A stretch of DNA of 25,676 nucleotides from CAZWKQ01 sp964634005 (GCA_964634005.1 CAZWKQ010000025.1:1-25676), one strand, 5' to 3'. Positions 1 through 7,691 are shown, counted from the first letter of the stretch. Notes: generated by a model not told the origin, from the letters alone. Numbers and translations are program-made.

Positions 1-288
1 CCTCCCCTTTTTAAAAAAGCAGGTTTTGTATTTCAAAGAATTTGATGTCGATTAAACGCTATTCTGATATAAGTGTAATTGTTCTTAAAATCCGCCTTAT
101 ATAAATTTGCGTTAAGAAATTGGATGGTTTTTATCATGCGTTGGGCTTAGTAAGCAACCCTGAAGTGAGGAAGGGATAATCTTAGATTGAAAACTTTAAG
201 CTTGTTTCCGAACGGCTTGGGTTGCGTGAGATAAAAAGCATTCAATTTTAGCAAATTTATATGCAGCGGTGACTTTTCTTTGTTTTAC
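1..288. repeat. Direct repeat copy 1 (left-truncated by window edge)
   Basis: Bases 1-288 recur at 560-846 with only scattered differences and a net 1-nt length difference (offset 559 at the start, 558 at the end). The repeat already matches at base 1, so the true left end is outside the window. No convincing gene lies inside it. It ends with TGTTTTAC followed by a TACTTTCTTTTG hairpin arm. It is an intergenic repeat rather than a coding duplication; the family name is not known to me. Confidence 0.9.
92..269. repeat. Large imperfect palindrome in repeat copy 1
   Basis: Left arm 92-135 (CCGCC, ATATAAATTTGC, AAATTG, TTTTTATC) pairs with right arm 230-269 (GATAAAAA, CAATTTT, GCAAATTTATAT, GCAGCGG) over about 40 nt with small internal loops. 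Inside are further complementary blocks, GCAACCC (left) and GGGTTGC (right). The segment could form a cruciform or a long structured RNA on either strand. Confidence 0.75.
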
Positions 289-316
289 TTTCTTTTGGTA
301 CTAGCAAAAGAAAGTA
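286..316. repeat. Perfect 12-bp hairpin, TACTTTCTTTTG type
   Basis: TACTTTCTTTTG (286-297) and CAAAAGAAAGTA (305-316) are perfect reverse complements around a 7-nt loop (298-304). The stem begins at the end of repeat copy 1. A related imperfect hairpin sits at 919-948 after copy 2. Confidence 0.85.
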
Positions 317-373
317 AATAATAAATTAATATAAATTTGATATAGTTCGTTGAATGTTTCTTATTTTAATACA

Positions 374-397
374 ACTTTTTGTCTTGAAACAAAAAGT
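374..397. repeat. Perfect 9-bp hairpin
   Basis: ACTTTTTGT (374-382) and ACAAAAAGT (389-397) with a 6-nt loop. A smaller GC-rich stem, CCCGC/GCGGG with loop CTTA, follows at 412-425. Both lie between the two direct repeats and are not associated with a gene. Confidence 0.7.
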
Positions 398-439
398 AGC
401 AAATGGAACATCCCGCCTTAGCGGGGAAATTCAAGACTG

Positions 440-608
440 CAAATTCTTTGAAACAAAACCAAGCTTTTTTAAAACCTGCGCAATCCAAACCGTTTCGGGA
501 TTGTACAGTTTTGTTCCAAATGATATTACTCGCCCGAAACTAAGGATTGCTTGCTTTTACCTCCCCTTTTTAAAAAAGCAGGTTTTGTATTTCAAAGAAT
601 TTGATGTC
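440..608. repeat. Nested large imperfect palindrome
   Basis: Blocks pair in nested order: CAAATTCTTTGAAA (440-453) with 590-603; GCTTTTTTAAAA (463-474) with 568-579; GCAATCC (480-486) with GGATTGC (544-550); GTTTCGGG (492-499) with CCCGAAAC (533-540). The outer right arm is the start of repeat copy 2, so the palindrome and the direct repeat are parts of one larger element. Confidence 0.75.
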
Positions 609-846
609 GATTAATCTTTATTCAAACTTAAGTGTAATTGTTCTTAAAATCCGCCTTATATAAATTTGCGTTAAGAAATTGGATGGTTTTTATCATGCGT
701 TGGGCTTAGTAAGCAACCCTGAAGTGAGGAAGGGATAATCTTATATTGGAAACTTTATCTTGCTTCCGAACGGCTTGGGTTGCGTGAGATAAAAAGCATA
801 CAATTTCAGCAAATTTATATGCAGCGGTGACTTTTCTTTGTTTTAC
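560..846. repeat. Direct repeat copy 2
   Basis: Second copy of the 1-288 repeat. It begins CCTCCCCTTTTT and ends at TGTTTTAC, where a 75-bp segment absent from copy 1 follows. The first ~45 bases also form the right arm of the large imperfect palindrome at 440-608, so copy 1 probably has the same palindrome extending left of the window. Confidence 0.9.
651..827. repeat. Large imperfect palindrome in repeat copy 2
   Basis: Same structure as 92-269: arms about 651-694 and 788-827. The arms are nearly identical between the two copies, and the central loop holds most of the differences. That agrees with the arms being the conserved part, although two copies cannot prove covariation. Confidence 0.75.
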
Positions 847-921
847 CGAAGGTAAATATGTAATAGTTTAGTTCGCTTTCGCTCCTAAACTAAAACATAT
901 TTATGCTCGGTATTATAATAC
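844..921. mobile_element. 75-bp MITE-like palindromic insertion with TAC duplication
   Basis: Copy 1 reads TGTTTTAC-TTTCTTTTG without interruption. Copy 2 reads TGTTTTAC, then 75 extra bases, then TAC-TTTCTTTTG. TAC at 844-846 and 919-921 flanks the extra DNA like a 3-bp target-site duplication. The insert is palindromic: 846-871 matches the reverse complement of 885-910 at about 21 of 26 positions around a 13-nt loop. It has no coding capacity, so any mobility would be in trans. A deletion in copy 1 is the alternative. Confidence 0.65.
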
Positions 922-948
922 TTTCTTTTGCTGCCACCAAAAAAAGTA
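919..948 (-). terminator. Hairpin just downstream of sulP, possible terminator
   Basis: On the minus strand TACTTTTTTTG and CAAAAGAAAGTA form an imperfect stem around a 7-nt loop, starting about 5 nt after the sulP stop codon. It belongs to the same hairpin family as 286-316. Terminator function is inferred from position only; there is no long T-tract after the stem. Confidence 0.4.
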
Positions 949-952
949 AATA

Positions 953-2605
953 TCACTTATCTACCTTCGGTAAATTTAGTCTCTCTTTGGCATGATTTAT
1001 ACAAAAATCAATCGAAGGATGCATTACTACCCAATCGCCTAAATGTCTTTTCATTATTTCCGATTTTACCGTTGACGAAAACTCGGTAAAATAGATTAAT
1101 GCCCCCATTTTTCTGAATTGCTTCGAAATATCTTCAAGTCGATACAATCCTGTGGCATCAATCAATGGTACATTCTTAAAATTCAATATCACCGCTTTGG
1201 GTTTCAGATGAGTTTGTTTTAAAGCTTCCTGAAACGACTGCGCCGCACCGAAAAATAATGCTCCGTTTATTTTGTAGATTAGAATTTCGTTTGGAATTCC
1301 TTCTATTATATCTTCGGTATCGTTTTGATTTTCGACAACATTAATGCTTACAATATCCGACATACGTTTTACGAATAAAAATGCCGATAATACAATACCA
1401 ATTTCTATGGCAATAATTAAATCGAAAATAACAGTCAGAAAAAAAACCGTAAGCAATACCAAGCGGTCGTAAATATTACCTTTGAAAACCGATTTAAAAT
1501 TATGCCATTCGCCCATATTATAAGCCACAACAATAAGAATTCCCGCCAAACACGACAGTGGAATAAGTTTTGCATAAAAAGCTGCAATAAGCATAATTAC
1601 CAACAGAGTAAAAGCATGAACAATGCCTGCTATAGGCGTTCTGCCGCCGTTGCGTATATTGGTGGCCGTTCTTGCAATTGCGCCGGTTGCAGGAATTCCG
1701 CCAATAAGTCCCGAAAAAATATTGGCGATACCCTGAGCTACCAATTCCATATTCGAACGATGTTTTCCGCCCGTCATACCGTCGGCAACAACGGCTGATA
1801 GCAAACTTTCTATACCGCCCAAAATAGCAATGGCAAAAGCAGCAGGCAACAGCATTTTTATTTGCTCAAAGGTCAAACCGCTAAACTGTGGCTTGGGAAT
1901 ATTGCCGGGGATAGCTCCGAATTTGGTTTCAATAGTATCGACAGGCAGTTTAAAAAAATAAACTATCAGTGTCGATAGTACTATGGCTACCAACGACCCG
2001 GGAATTTTCTTCGATATTTTCGACATTCGCAACGAAATTACTATTGTTCCTGCTCCAATAAGTGCTGATATATAGTTGAATTTATTGAAATTAGAAAAAT
2101 ATACAATCCACTTTTCGATAAAGTCGGCAGGGACTTTTTCGATAGAAAGCCCGAAAAAATCGCTAATCTGAGAAGAAAAAATTATAACAGCTATACCGCT
2201 TGTAAAACCTATAATAAGAGGATGAGGTATATATTTAAGCAATATTCCGAACCTCAATAAACCCATTATAAGAATAATAACTCCTGCCATAAGTGTAGCA
2301 AAAGTAAGCCCTTGGATACCGAACTTTTGAACAATACCGTAAACAATTACGATAAAAGCACCTGTAGGTCCTCCGATTTGCACCCTACTGCCGCCTAATG
2401 CAGAGATGATAAACCCTGCAAAAATAGCCGTAATAAGGCCTTTTTCGGGCGACACGCCACTCGCTATGGCAAAAGCTATCGCCAGCGGAAGCGCCACTAT
2501 CCCAACAATTATTCCCGAAAGTATATCCTGGCGTAGCTGATTCTTTGATATGCCGTTTTGTAATACTGTTACTAATTTGGGAGTAAACTCCAATGGAAGT
2601 TTCAT
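953..2605 (-). CDS. SulP-family inorganic anion transporter
   Basis: A 550-residue inner-membrane SulP (SLC26-type) transporter. The first ~430 residues are strongly hydrophobic and form the multi-pass transport core, with family-typical stretches such as GGSRVQIGGPTGAF near the N terminus and a GGIESLLSA-type segment mid-protein. A cytoplasmic STAS domain follows from about residue 437, with LIDATG at 481-486. The family exchanges or imports sulfate, bicarbonate or other anions, sometimes with sodium or protons; the sequence does not decide the substrate. Full length, ATG start, TGA stop. The last codons overlap a sequence (TTTACCGAAGGTA on the minus strand) also found in inverted orientation at the edge of the neighbouring repeat insertion. 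It appears to be a single-gene unit: about 100 nt separate it from pyrI. No clear promoter box was found. Confidence 0.93.
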   Translation of the reverse strand: MKLPLEFTPKLVTVLQNGISKNQLRQDILSGIIVGIVALPLAIAFAIASGVSPEKGLITAIFAGFIISALGGSRVQIGGPTGAFIVIVYGIVQKFGIQGLTFATLMAGVIILIMGLLRFGILLKYIPHPLIIGFTSGIAVIIFSSQISDFFGLSIEKVPADFIEKWIVYFSNFNKFNYISALIGAGTIVISLRMSKISKKIPGSLVAIVLSTLIVYFFKLPVDTIETKFGAIPGNIPKPQFSGLTFEQIKMLLPAAFAIAILGGIESLLSAVVADGMTGGKHRSNMELVAQGIANIFSGLIGGIPATGAIARTATNIRNGGRTPIAGIVHAFTLLVIMLIAAFYAKLIPLSCLAGILIVVAYNMGEWHNFKSVFKGNIYDRLVLLTVFFLTVIFDLIIAIEIGIVLSAFLFVKRMSDIVSINVVENQNDTEDIIEGIPNEILIYKINGALFFGAAQSFQEALKQTHLKPKAVILNFKNVPLIDATGLYRLEDISKQFRKMGALIYFTEFSSTVKSEIMKRHLGDWVVMHPSIDFCINHAKERLNLPKVDK

Positions 2606-2702
2606 CTTATCGTAAATTTAGCAGATTAATCAAATAGTCAATAAAAAAGTATATCCTATACTTTGTATAAGGTTATTTGCCAAATAAGCTGGTAAATACC
2701 TA

Positions 2703-3170
2703 CTAAATAAAAATAAAGTTTTCCTTAGTAGTATTTTTCTCGCAATACGAGCATTGAAGTTTTACGATTTCTCTGTCGACCAAAGTAAATCTTGTAGGAA
2801 CATTTTCGTGATTGGTAACGCAATTAGGGTTGATACATTTTATTATTCTATCAACGGTTTCGGGAAGTTCTACCTGTTTCTTCTCTATGATTTCGAAATT
2901 TTTTATAACTATCAAAGTAGCCGAAGGTGCCACCAAAGCAATTTTATTTATTTCTTCTTTCTCGAAAAAACGGTTTTTAACTTTAATAATACCCTTTTTG
3001 CCAAACTTCTGACTATCGAGATTTGTTCCAAAAAGTATTTGATTATCGAAATTATCGAGATTCAGAATTTTAATTACCTGAAAAACGCTTTTTGAAGGTA
3101 TATGGTCAATTACAGTTCCGTTTTCTAATGCCGAAACAATAAGTTCTTTTCTTTTTTCCATTTTTTCCAT
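2703..3170 (-). CDS. pyrI: Aspartate carbamoyltransferase regulatory subunit
   Basis: Regulatory chain of aspartate transcarbamoylase, 155 residues, the normal size. The N-terminal nucleotide-effector domain begins with the typical ALENGTVIDHIPS stretch (about residues 14-26). The C-terminal zinc domain keeps all four cysteines: C112 and C117 (C-x4-C), C140 and C143 (C-x2-C). In the known enzyme this domain holds regulatory chains onto catalytic chains and carries feedback control by CTP and activation by ATP. It follows pyrB with a 21-nt gap, so the two are one operon. The start is ATG at 3170; a second ATG three codons in (3161) is equally possible and changes nothing functional. Confidence 0.96.
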   Translation of the reverse strand: MEKMEKRKELIVSALENGTVIDHIPSKSVFQVIKILNLDNFDNQILFGTNLDSQKFGKKGIIKVKNRFFEKEEINKIALVAPSATLIVIKNFEIIEKKQVELPETVDRIIKCINPNCVTNHENVPTRFTLVDREIVKLQCSYCEKNTTKENFIFI

Positions 3171-3191
3171 ACAAATAATAAAATTAAAATT

Positions 3192-4100
3192 TTAAACCAA
3201 ACCAAGTATAGATGTTATTAAGGCCTGACGAACATAAACCCCGTTTCTTGCCTGCTGAAAGTAATATGCCTGTTCCAATTCATCGACATTTTCGTTAATT
3301 TCATTTACCCTTGGCAAAGGATGCAGTACTTTAAGATTAGGTTTGCAATTAGTAAGCATATCAGCATTAAGAATATAAGCATTTTTAACTCTTTCGTATT
3401 CCATAGGGTCAGAAAAGCGTTCGCGTTGTATGCGGGTCATATATAGTATATCAACAAAAGGTATCACCTCACTAAGTTCGGTATATTGATAATATTCGAG
3501 TTTCTTTTCTTTAATATGGCGTTTAACATAGCTTGGCAGTTTTAATTCTACGGGCGAAACCAAATGAAAAGTACAATTAAAATTTGTAAGGGCAATAACA
3601 TTAGAATGAACGGTTCTGCCATATTTTAAATCTCCTACAAAAGCAATATGCAAATCATCGAGTTTCCCTTGGGTTTTTCGTATAGAATAAAGGTCGAGCA
3701 AACATTGAGTAGGATGCTGGTTAGCACCATCGCCGGCATTAATTACAGGCACGTCGGCAACTTCGCTTGCAAATCTTGCACTACCCTCGAGAGGATGTCG
3801 CATTACAATTAAATCGGAATAGTTGCTTACCGTTTTAATAGTATCTTTCAGCGACTCTCCTTTTTTAACACTTGAACTTGACGCATCGGAGAAACCTATA
3901 ATTTTCCCTCCAAGCATATTAACGGCACTTTCAAAACTCAAACGCGTGCGGGTTGAAGGTTCAAAAAATAAAGTAGCGACAACATAATTTTCCAAAATTT
4001 TTTGTTTGGGGTTCTTCTCAAATTTTTCGGCTGTATCAAGTATTTTTATATACTCTTCTTTCGAAAAATCACTTATTGAAACAAGACTTCGGTTTTTCAT
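3192..4100 (-). CDS. pyrB: Aspartate carbamoyltransferase catalytic subunit
   Basis: 302-residue catalytic chain that condenses carbamoyl phosphate and aspartate, the committed step of pyrimidine synthesis. The carbamoyl-phosphate loop FEPSTRTR is at residues 46-53, the lysine loop near K79/K80, R101-H102, the HPTQ motif at 129-132, and HPLPRVNEI near the C terminus, as expected for an active enzyme. It is the first gene of pyrB-pyrI. No other pyr genes are in the window. The ~100-nt upstream region holds a lone CAAAATTA (minus-strand TAATTTTG, 4175-4182), which would give a ~70-nt leader containing a small hairpin, ATGGAA-7-TTCCAT (4132-4150). No attenuator is evident. Confidence 0.97.
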   Translation of the reverse strand: MKNRSLVSISDFSKEEYIKILDTAEKFEKNPKQKILENYVVATLFFEPSTRTRLSFESAVNMLGGKIIGFSDASSSSVKKGESLKDTIKTVSNYSDLIVMRHPLEGSARFASEVADVPVINAGDGANQHPTQCLLDLYSIRKTQGKLDDLHIAFVGDLKYGRTVHSNVIALTNFNCTFHLVSPVELKLPSYVKRHIKEKKLEYYQYTELSEVIPFVDILYMTRIQRERFSDPMEYERVKNAYILNADMLTNCKPNLKVLHPLPRVNEINENVDELEQAYYFQQARNGVYVRQALITSILGLV

Positions 4101-4174
4101 CTGTTTATTTTTTTTATTATTTAATTGTCAGATGGAATTATTCGTTCCATTTTTATTTTTTACGCTTTATTATT

Positions 4175-4182
4175 CAAAATTA
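4175..4182 (-). promoter_or_regulatory. Possible -7 element for pyrB
   Basis: Minus strand TAATTTTG fits the Bacteroidota -7 consensus TAnnTTTG, 75-82 nt upstream of the pyrB start. The nearest TTTG is only 13 nt upstream instead of the usual 19-21, so support is weak. Confidence 0.3.
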
Positions 4183-4195
4183 AATAATTTATTGT

Positions 4196-4230
4196 CAAAA
4201 AAAAAGCGACTTTGAAAGTCGCTTTTTTTA
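4196..4230 (-). terminator. Rho-independent terminator after the GTPase gene
   Basis: AGCGACT (4205-4211) and AGTCGCT (4217-4223) form a perfect stem with a short loop, flanked by an A-run on the left and a T-run on the right. On the minus strand it starts about 12 nt after the stop of the 4235-5599 gene and is followed by a long T-tract. It could also work on the plus strand, but no plus-strand gene is present. Confidence 0.85.
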
Positions 4231-4234
4231 TTAA

Positions 4235-5599
4235 TTAACAGCAGCCACAGCCACTTTTTGTTGCCAAATTATGTTTTTTTGTAAAATCATCAATCACTTG
4301 ACACAAGTTTGGAGTTCCGATTTCTTGTAAATCGTAATCGACTTTTGTAGTAGGTTTATTGATTTTAATAATTCTGTTCAAATCGATAGGAGTAGCAATA
4401 ACAACAGCATCGCAATCGGTATTGTTGATAGATTTTTCTAAGTCGGCAATTTGTTCGGCGCCATAACCCATAGCAGGCATTAAAGTGCCTATATTAGGAT
4501 AAATTCTGAAAGTTTCGGCTATTCTTCCAACAACGTAAGGACGTGGGTCAACAAGCTCAGCAGCACCGAATTTTTTAGCAGCAACAGTACCTGCACCTAT
4601 TTTCATTTCGCCGTGAGTTAATGTTGGGCCGTCTTCAACTACCAATACTCTCTTTCCTTTAATAACTTCAGGATTGTGAACAGTAAGTGGTGATGCACCG
4701 TCAACAACAATAGCATTAGGATTTATTTTTGCAATATTTTCTCTAACAATCTGAATTGCTTCGGGGGAAGCGCTATCGATTTTGTTGATAACTATAACAT
4801 CAGCCAAGCGTGCAGTAGTTTCGCCCGGATAATAACTTACTTCGTGACCCGGTCTGTGAGGATCGACAACAGTAACGGTTAAATCGGGTTTAAAGAATGG
4901 GAAATCGTTGTTTCCACCGTCCCACAATATAACATCACAACCGTTTGGATCATTTTCGGCAGCTCTAAGAATTGCTTCATAATCAACACCGGCATAAATA
5001 ACATTTCCACGAACTACATGTGGTTCGTATTCTTCCATTTCTTCGATAGTACATTTGTGTTTTGCCAAATCTTCGATAGTTGCAAAGCGTTGTACTTTCT
5101 GTGCATTCAAATCGCCGTAAGGCATTGGATGACGGGCAGCAACAACTTTCAACCCTTTTTCCATCAATAATTCAATAATTCTTCTTGATGTTTGGCTTTT
5201 CCCGCAACCTGTTCTAACAGCACCAACTGCAATTACAGGTTTTGTGCTTTTCAATTGTGTATCTTTAGGCCCTAATAAAATAAAATTAGCTCCTGCAGCA
5301 TTTACTATTGAACCTACATTCATTACTCTTTGATACGGCACATCGCTGTATGAAAATACACAATCATCAACTTTAAGTTCTTTTATTAATCTTGGCAATT
5401 CTTCTTCAGCAAGAATGGGAATTCCATCAGGATATAGTTCTTCTCCGGCTAATTCTTTAGGATATTTTCTTCCGTCAATGTCAGGAATTTGAGCAGCAGT
5501 AAATGCTACTACATTGTAATTTGCATTTCCTCTGTAATAAGTGTTGAAGTTGTGAAAATCACGTCCTGCAGCACCGATTATTATTACATTCTTTTTCAT
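4235..5599 (-). CDS. GTPase related to cyclic 2,3-diphosphoglycerate synthetase
   Basis: A 454-residue predicted cytoplasmic GTPase (COG2403-type). The N terminus is a Rossmann-like segment (VIIIGAAGRDFHNFN, residues 5-19). The P-loop GAVRTGCGKS is at 126-135, a DGGNND segment at 227-232, and the guanine-specificity motif NKID at 272-275. The archaeal relatives make cyclic 2,3-diphosphoglycerate, but bacterial homologues are often annotated only as GTPase, so the substrate here is open. The protein ends in a cysteine-rich GCGCC tail (450-454), which could bind a metal or cluster. Base composition is visibly less AT-rich than its neighbours, and it has its own good promoter and terminator, so it looks like an independently and perhaps highly expressed gene. 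Confidence 0.85.
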   Translation of the reverse strand: MKKNVIIIGAAGRDFHNFNTYYRGNANYNVVAFTAAQIPDIDGRKYPKELAGEELYPDGIPILAEEELPRLIKELKVDDCVFSYSDVPYQRVMNVGSIVNAAGANFILLGPKDTQLKSTKPVIAVGAVRTGCGKSQTSRRIIELLMEKGLKVVAARHPMPYGDLNAQKVQRFATIEDLAKHKCTIEEMEEYEPHVVRGNVIYAGVDYEAILRAAENDPNGCDVILWDGGNNDFPFFKPDLTVTVVDPHRPGHEVSYYPGETTARLADVIVINKIDSASPEAIQIVRENIAKINPNAIVVDGASPLTVHNPEVIKGKRVLVVEDGPTLTHGEMKIGAGTVAAKKFGAAELVDPRPYVVGRIAETFRIYPNIGTLMPAMGYGAEQIADLEKSINNTDCDAVVIATPIDLNRIIKINKPTTKVDYDLQEIGTPNLCQVIDDFTKKHNLATKSGCGCC

Positions 5600-5640
5600 A
5601 AGGTAATATTTATGTTAATAATTATTTTTCAACCAGTGTG

Positions 5641-5671
5641 CAAAATTAATTTTTTAAGTGTTTCAAACAAA
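5641..5671 (-). promoter_or_regulatory. Bacteroidota-type promoter for the GTPase gene
   Basis: Minus strand TTTG (5671-5668), 19 nt, then TAATTTTG (5648-5641): an exact fit to the -33 TTTG / -7 TAnnTTTG pattern. Transcription would begin near 5637, giving a leader of about 38 nt. Confidence 0.7.
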
Positions 5672-5746
5672 AGAATTTATTATCTTTTTTAACACTGTAA
5701 TAATTATTTTTTAAAACACAGATATAACCTACTGAATATATGAATT

Positions 5747-7045
5747 TTAAATAATAACTTTAAAAACACCTTCCTCAGTTAAGTCATTTAATTCTACATC
5801 AACAATTTTGTTGATTAATTCGGTGTTTTTTTGAGTTTTTACCCTGATGTAATTTTCGGTAAACCCGTAAATAAAACCTTTTTGAATATCCGATTCGAAA
5901 AGAACTTTACGTTTTGTGCCTATATTTTGGGTGTAAAACAAATGTTTTTTATTATCGGAGAGCATCTGCAATTTTCTGCTTCTATCGCGTCTGATGTTCA
6001 TAGGTATTTTATTGCCGAGCATAATCGACTTTGTATTAGGACGTTCGGAATATGTGAAAACATGCAGATAAGATACAGGCAAACTGTCGATAAATGTGTA
6101 TGTATCATCGAAATAATCGTCAGTTTCGCCGGGGAAACCTACAATAACATCGGCAGCAATGCATGCAAAGGGCATCATTTCCTTAATTTTAAATACTCTT
6201 TCGGCAAACAATTCCCTATTGTAATGCCTTTTCATTAATTTCAAGATTATGTTGTTGCCCGATTGAAGAGGGATATGAAAATGCGGAAGAAATCTCTCCG
6301 AACCTGCAACAAAACCTATTATTACGTCAGTTAGCAAATCGGGTTCGATTGATGATATTCTGAAACGCTCAATATCCTTTACCTTGTCGAGTTCTTTGAT
6401 AAGCTGATAAAAACTTTGATTGTTATTTTTTCCGAAATCTCCAATATTTACGCCTGTAAGAACAATTTCCTTAATGCTGCTTTTGGCAATATCGTGAACC
6501 GATTTTACGGTATTTTCAATAGTATCGCTTCTGCTTCGACCACGAGCCAAAGGTATGGCACAATACGAGCAAAAATAATCGCATCCGTCCTGAATTTTCA
6601 GAAACGAACGAGTTCGGTCGCCGAGCGAATACGAAGGAATAAAATTTTTGGTTTTCGATACAGGAACGAAATTAAACCCATTACACGACTTATCTATAGT
6701 ATTTTCTTCGTTTTTTATTAACTCAACAATGCGGTTTTTATCACTATTCCCGATAATATAATTCACTTCCTCCATTTCGTTGAGTTCACTTGCTTTTAAT
6801 TCCGAAAAGCAACCTATAACGGCAATTTTAATATCCGGATTTCTGCTTTTGACCGAACGTATGGCGGTTTTGCACTTTTTTTCGGCAATGGATGTTACTG
6901 TGCAGGAATTTATAACATAATAATCAGCAGTTTCTTTATTATCAACTATTTCGAAACCTTCGTCAGCAAACTGTCGGGCTATTTGCGAAGTTTCTGCGAA
7001 ATTCAATTTACAACCGAATGTCTGAAAAGCAATTTTCTTTCTCAC
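5747..7045 (-). CDS. mtaB: tRNA-t6A37 2-methylthiotransferase MtaB
   Basis: 432-residue radical-SAM methylthiotransferase that converts t6A37 to ms2t6A37 in ANN-decoding tRNAs. Three N-terminal UPF0004-domain cysteines (C12, C48, C79) hold the auxiliary [4Fe-4S] cluster, the radical-SAM C-x3-C-x2-C is C155, C159, C162, and a TRAM-like domain covers the last ~60 residues. QTFGCKLN near the N terminus points to MtaB rather than MiaB. The start is GTG at 7045: an in-frame TAA nine nucleotides further upstream (7055-7057) leaves no alternative before it. A full promoter match (7050-7080) ends 4 nt before that GTG, so the mRNA may be leaderless. Its paralogue rimO lies two genes upstream. Confidence 0.95.
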   Translation of the reverse strand: MRKKIAFQTFGCKLNFAETSQIARQFADEGFEIVDNKETADYYVINSCTVTSIAEKKCKTAIRSVKSRNPDIKIAVIGCFSELKASELNEMEEVNYIIGNSDKNRIVELIKNEENTIDKSCNGFNFVPVSKTKNFIPSYSLGDRTRSFLKIQDGCDYFCSYCAIPLARGRSRSDTIENTVKSVHDIAKSSIKEIVLTGVNIGDFGKNNNQSFYQLIKELDKVKDIERFRISSIEPDLLTDVIIGFVAGSERFLPHFHIPLQSGNNIILKLMKRHYNRELFAERVFKIKEMMPFACIAADVIVGFPGETDDYFDDTYTFIDSLPVSYLHVFTYSERPNTKSIMLGNKIPMNIRRDRSRKLQMLSDNKKHLFYTQNIGTKRKVLFESDIQKGFIYGFTENYIRVKTQKNTELINKIVDVELNDLTEEGVFKVII

Positions 7046-7049
7046 TTTG

Positions 7050-7080
7050 CAAAATTAGTCAAGTTTTGGCTTATGGCAAA
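7050..7080 (-). promoter_or_regulatory. Bacteroidota-type promoter for mtaB, abutting the start codon
   Basis: Minus strand TTTG (7080-7077), 19 nt, TAATTTTG (7057-7050). It overlaps the 3' end of the DUF2238 gene. The expected transcription start, about 4 nt past the -7 box, falls at 7046-7045, on the GTG start codon. Confidence 0.65.
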
Positions 7081-7685
7081 TTTCTGTTTCGTTTTAAAAC
7101 AAAGCTGTACAAAAATGCCATAATTGAAGAACTTATCAGTGCTAATGCCATATCTTTCTGAGCGTCCCAAATATCACCCTGCTGTCCGTTGTAATTATCG
7201 GCAGCTTCGGTCGATAGAACCAATGTAAGCAACCATTCAAAAATTTCGTACAACATACTTATTGATTGAATTAATGCCCAAGTAAGCATAACCAATTGAA
7301 CCCTCGAAATATTTTTACTTTTACCCAAAACTTCAAATAAATAAGGGAAAGCCAAAAATCCGAAAATTAGATGAATAAATCTGTCGTAATGATTCCTGCC
7401 GCTTATCGAAATTTCAATACCTGTTAAAGCACTTATCCATTTATCGTAAGGGACATAAGAGTAAATATATCTGGCTCCTGCAATATGAAACATTACGAAT
7501 ATCGAAACACAAATAAATGAAAAAAGGCTTAACTTGTTTTTGATTAAATCATTTACCAATAAAATCAATAAAAGAAAAGTACCTGTATGCTGTAATAATT
7601 GCTCTTTAGGGTAAACAGGATTTATGCACGATAAAATGCCGAACGATACTAATGAAATAACGATTGTAAGTTTAACTTTCGACAA
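7071..7685 (-). CDS. DUF2238 (YjdF-like) integral membrane protein
   Basis: 204-residue polytopic inner-membrane protein with about five to six hydrophobic segments. Family-typical signatures are FHIAGARYIYSYVPY (about residues 66-80) and NHYDRFIHLIFGF (98-110), with histidine, tyrosine and aspartate in or near membrane segments. The family, including E. coli YjdF, has no established function. The only plausible start is TTG at 7685, 6 nt after the rimO stop, with an in-frame TAA just upstream; translation is probably coupled to rimO. The gene sits between two radical-SAM methylthiotransferases, but nothing in it suggests a role in RNA or ribosome modification. Confidence 0.82.
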   Translation of the reverse strand: MSKVKLTIVISLVSFGILSCINPVYPKEQLLQHTGTFLLLILLVNDLIKNKLSLFSFICVSIFVMFHIAGARYIYSYVPYDKWISALTGIEISISGRNHYDRFIHLIFGFLAFPYLFEVLGKSKNISRVQLVMLTWALIQSISMLYEIFEWLLTLVLSTEAADNYNGQQGDIWDAQKDMALALISSSIMAFLYSFVLKRNRNLP

Positions 7686-7691
7686 TATTAA

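Noticed and set aside
354..614. 86-codon open frame on the plus strand between the direct repeats
   Set aside because: It runs through the palindromic repeat (440-608) and hairpins, has no domain or plausible protein features, and its 3' end is repeat sequence. It is most likely a chance frame in repeat DNA.
1..950. CRISPR array or phage attachment site in the repeat region
   Set aside because: There are two long repeats, not many short evenly spaced ones, and no cas gene or integrase is adjacent; xerD is 13 kb away and is of the housekeeping type.
4132..4150. Regulatory attenuator or riboswitch in the pyrB leader
   Set aside because: Only a 6-bp ATGGAA/TTCCAT stem with no following T-run and no leader peptide; too little to call.
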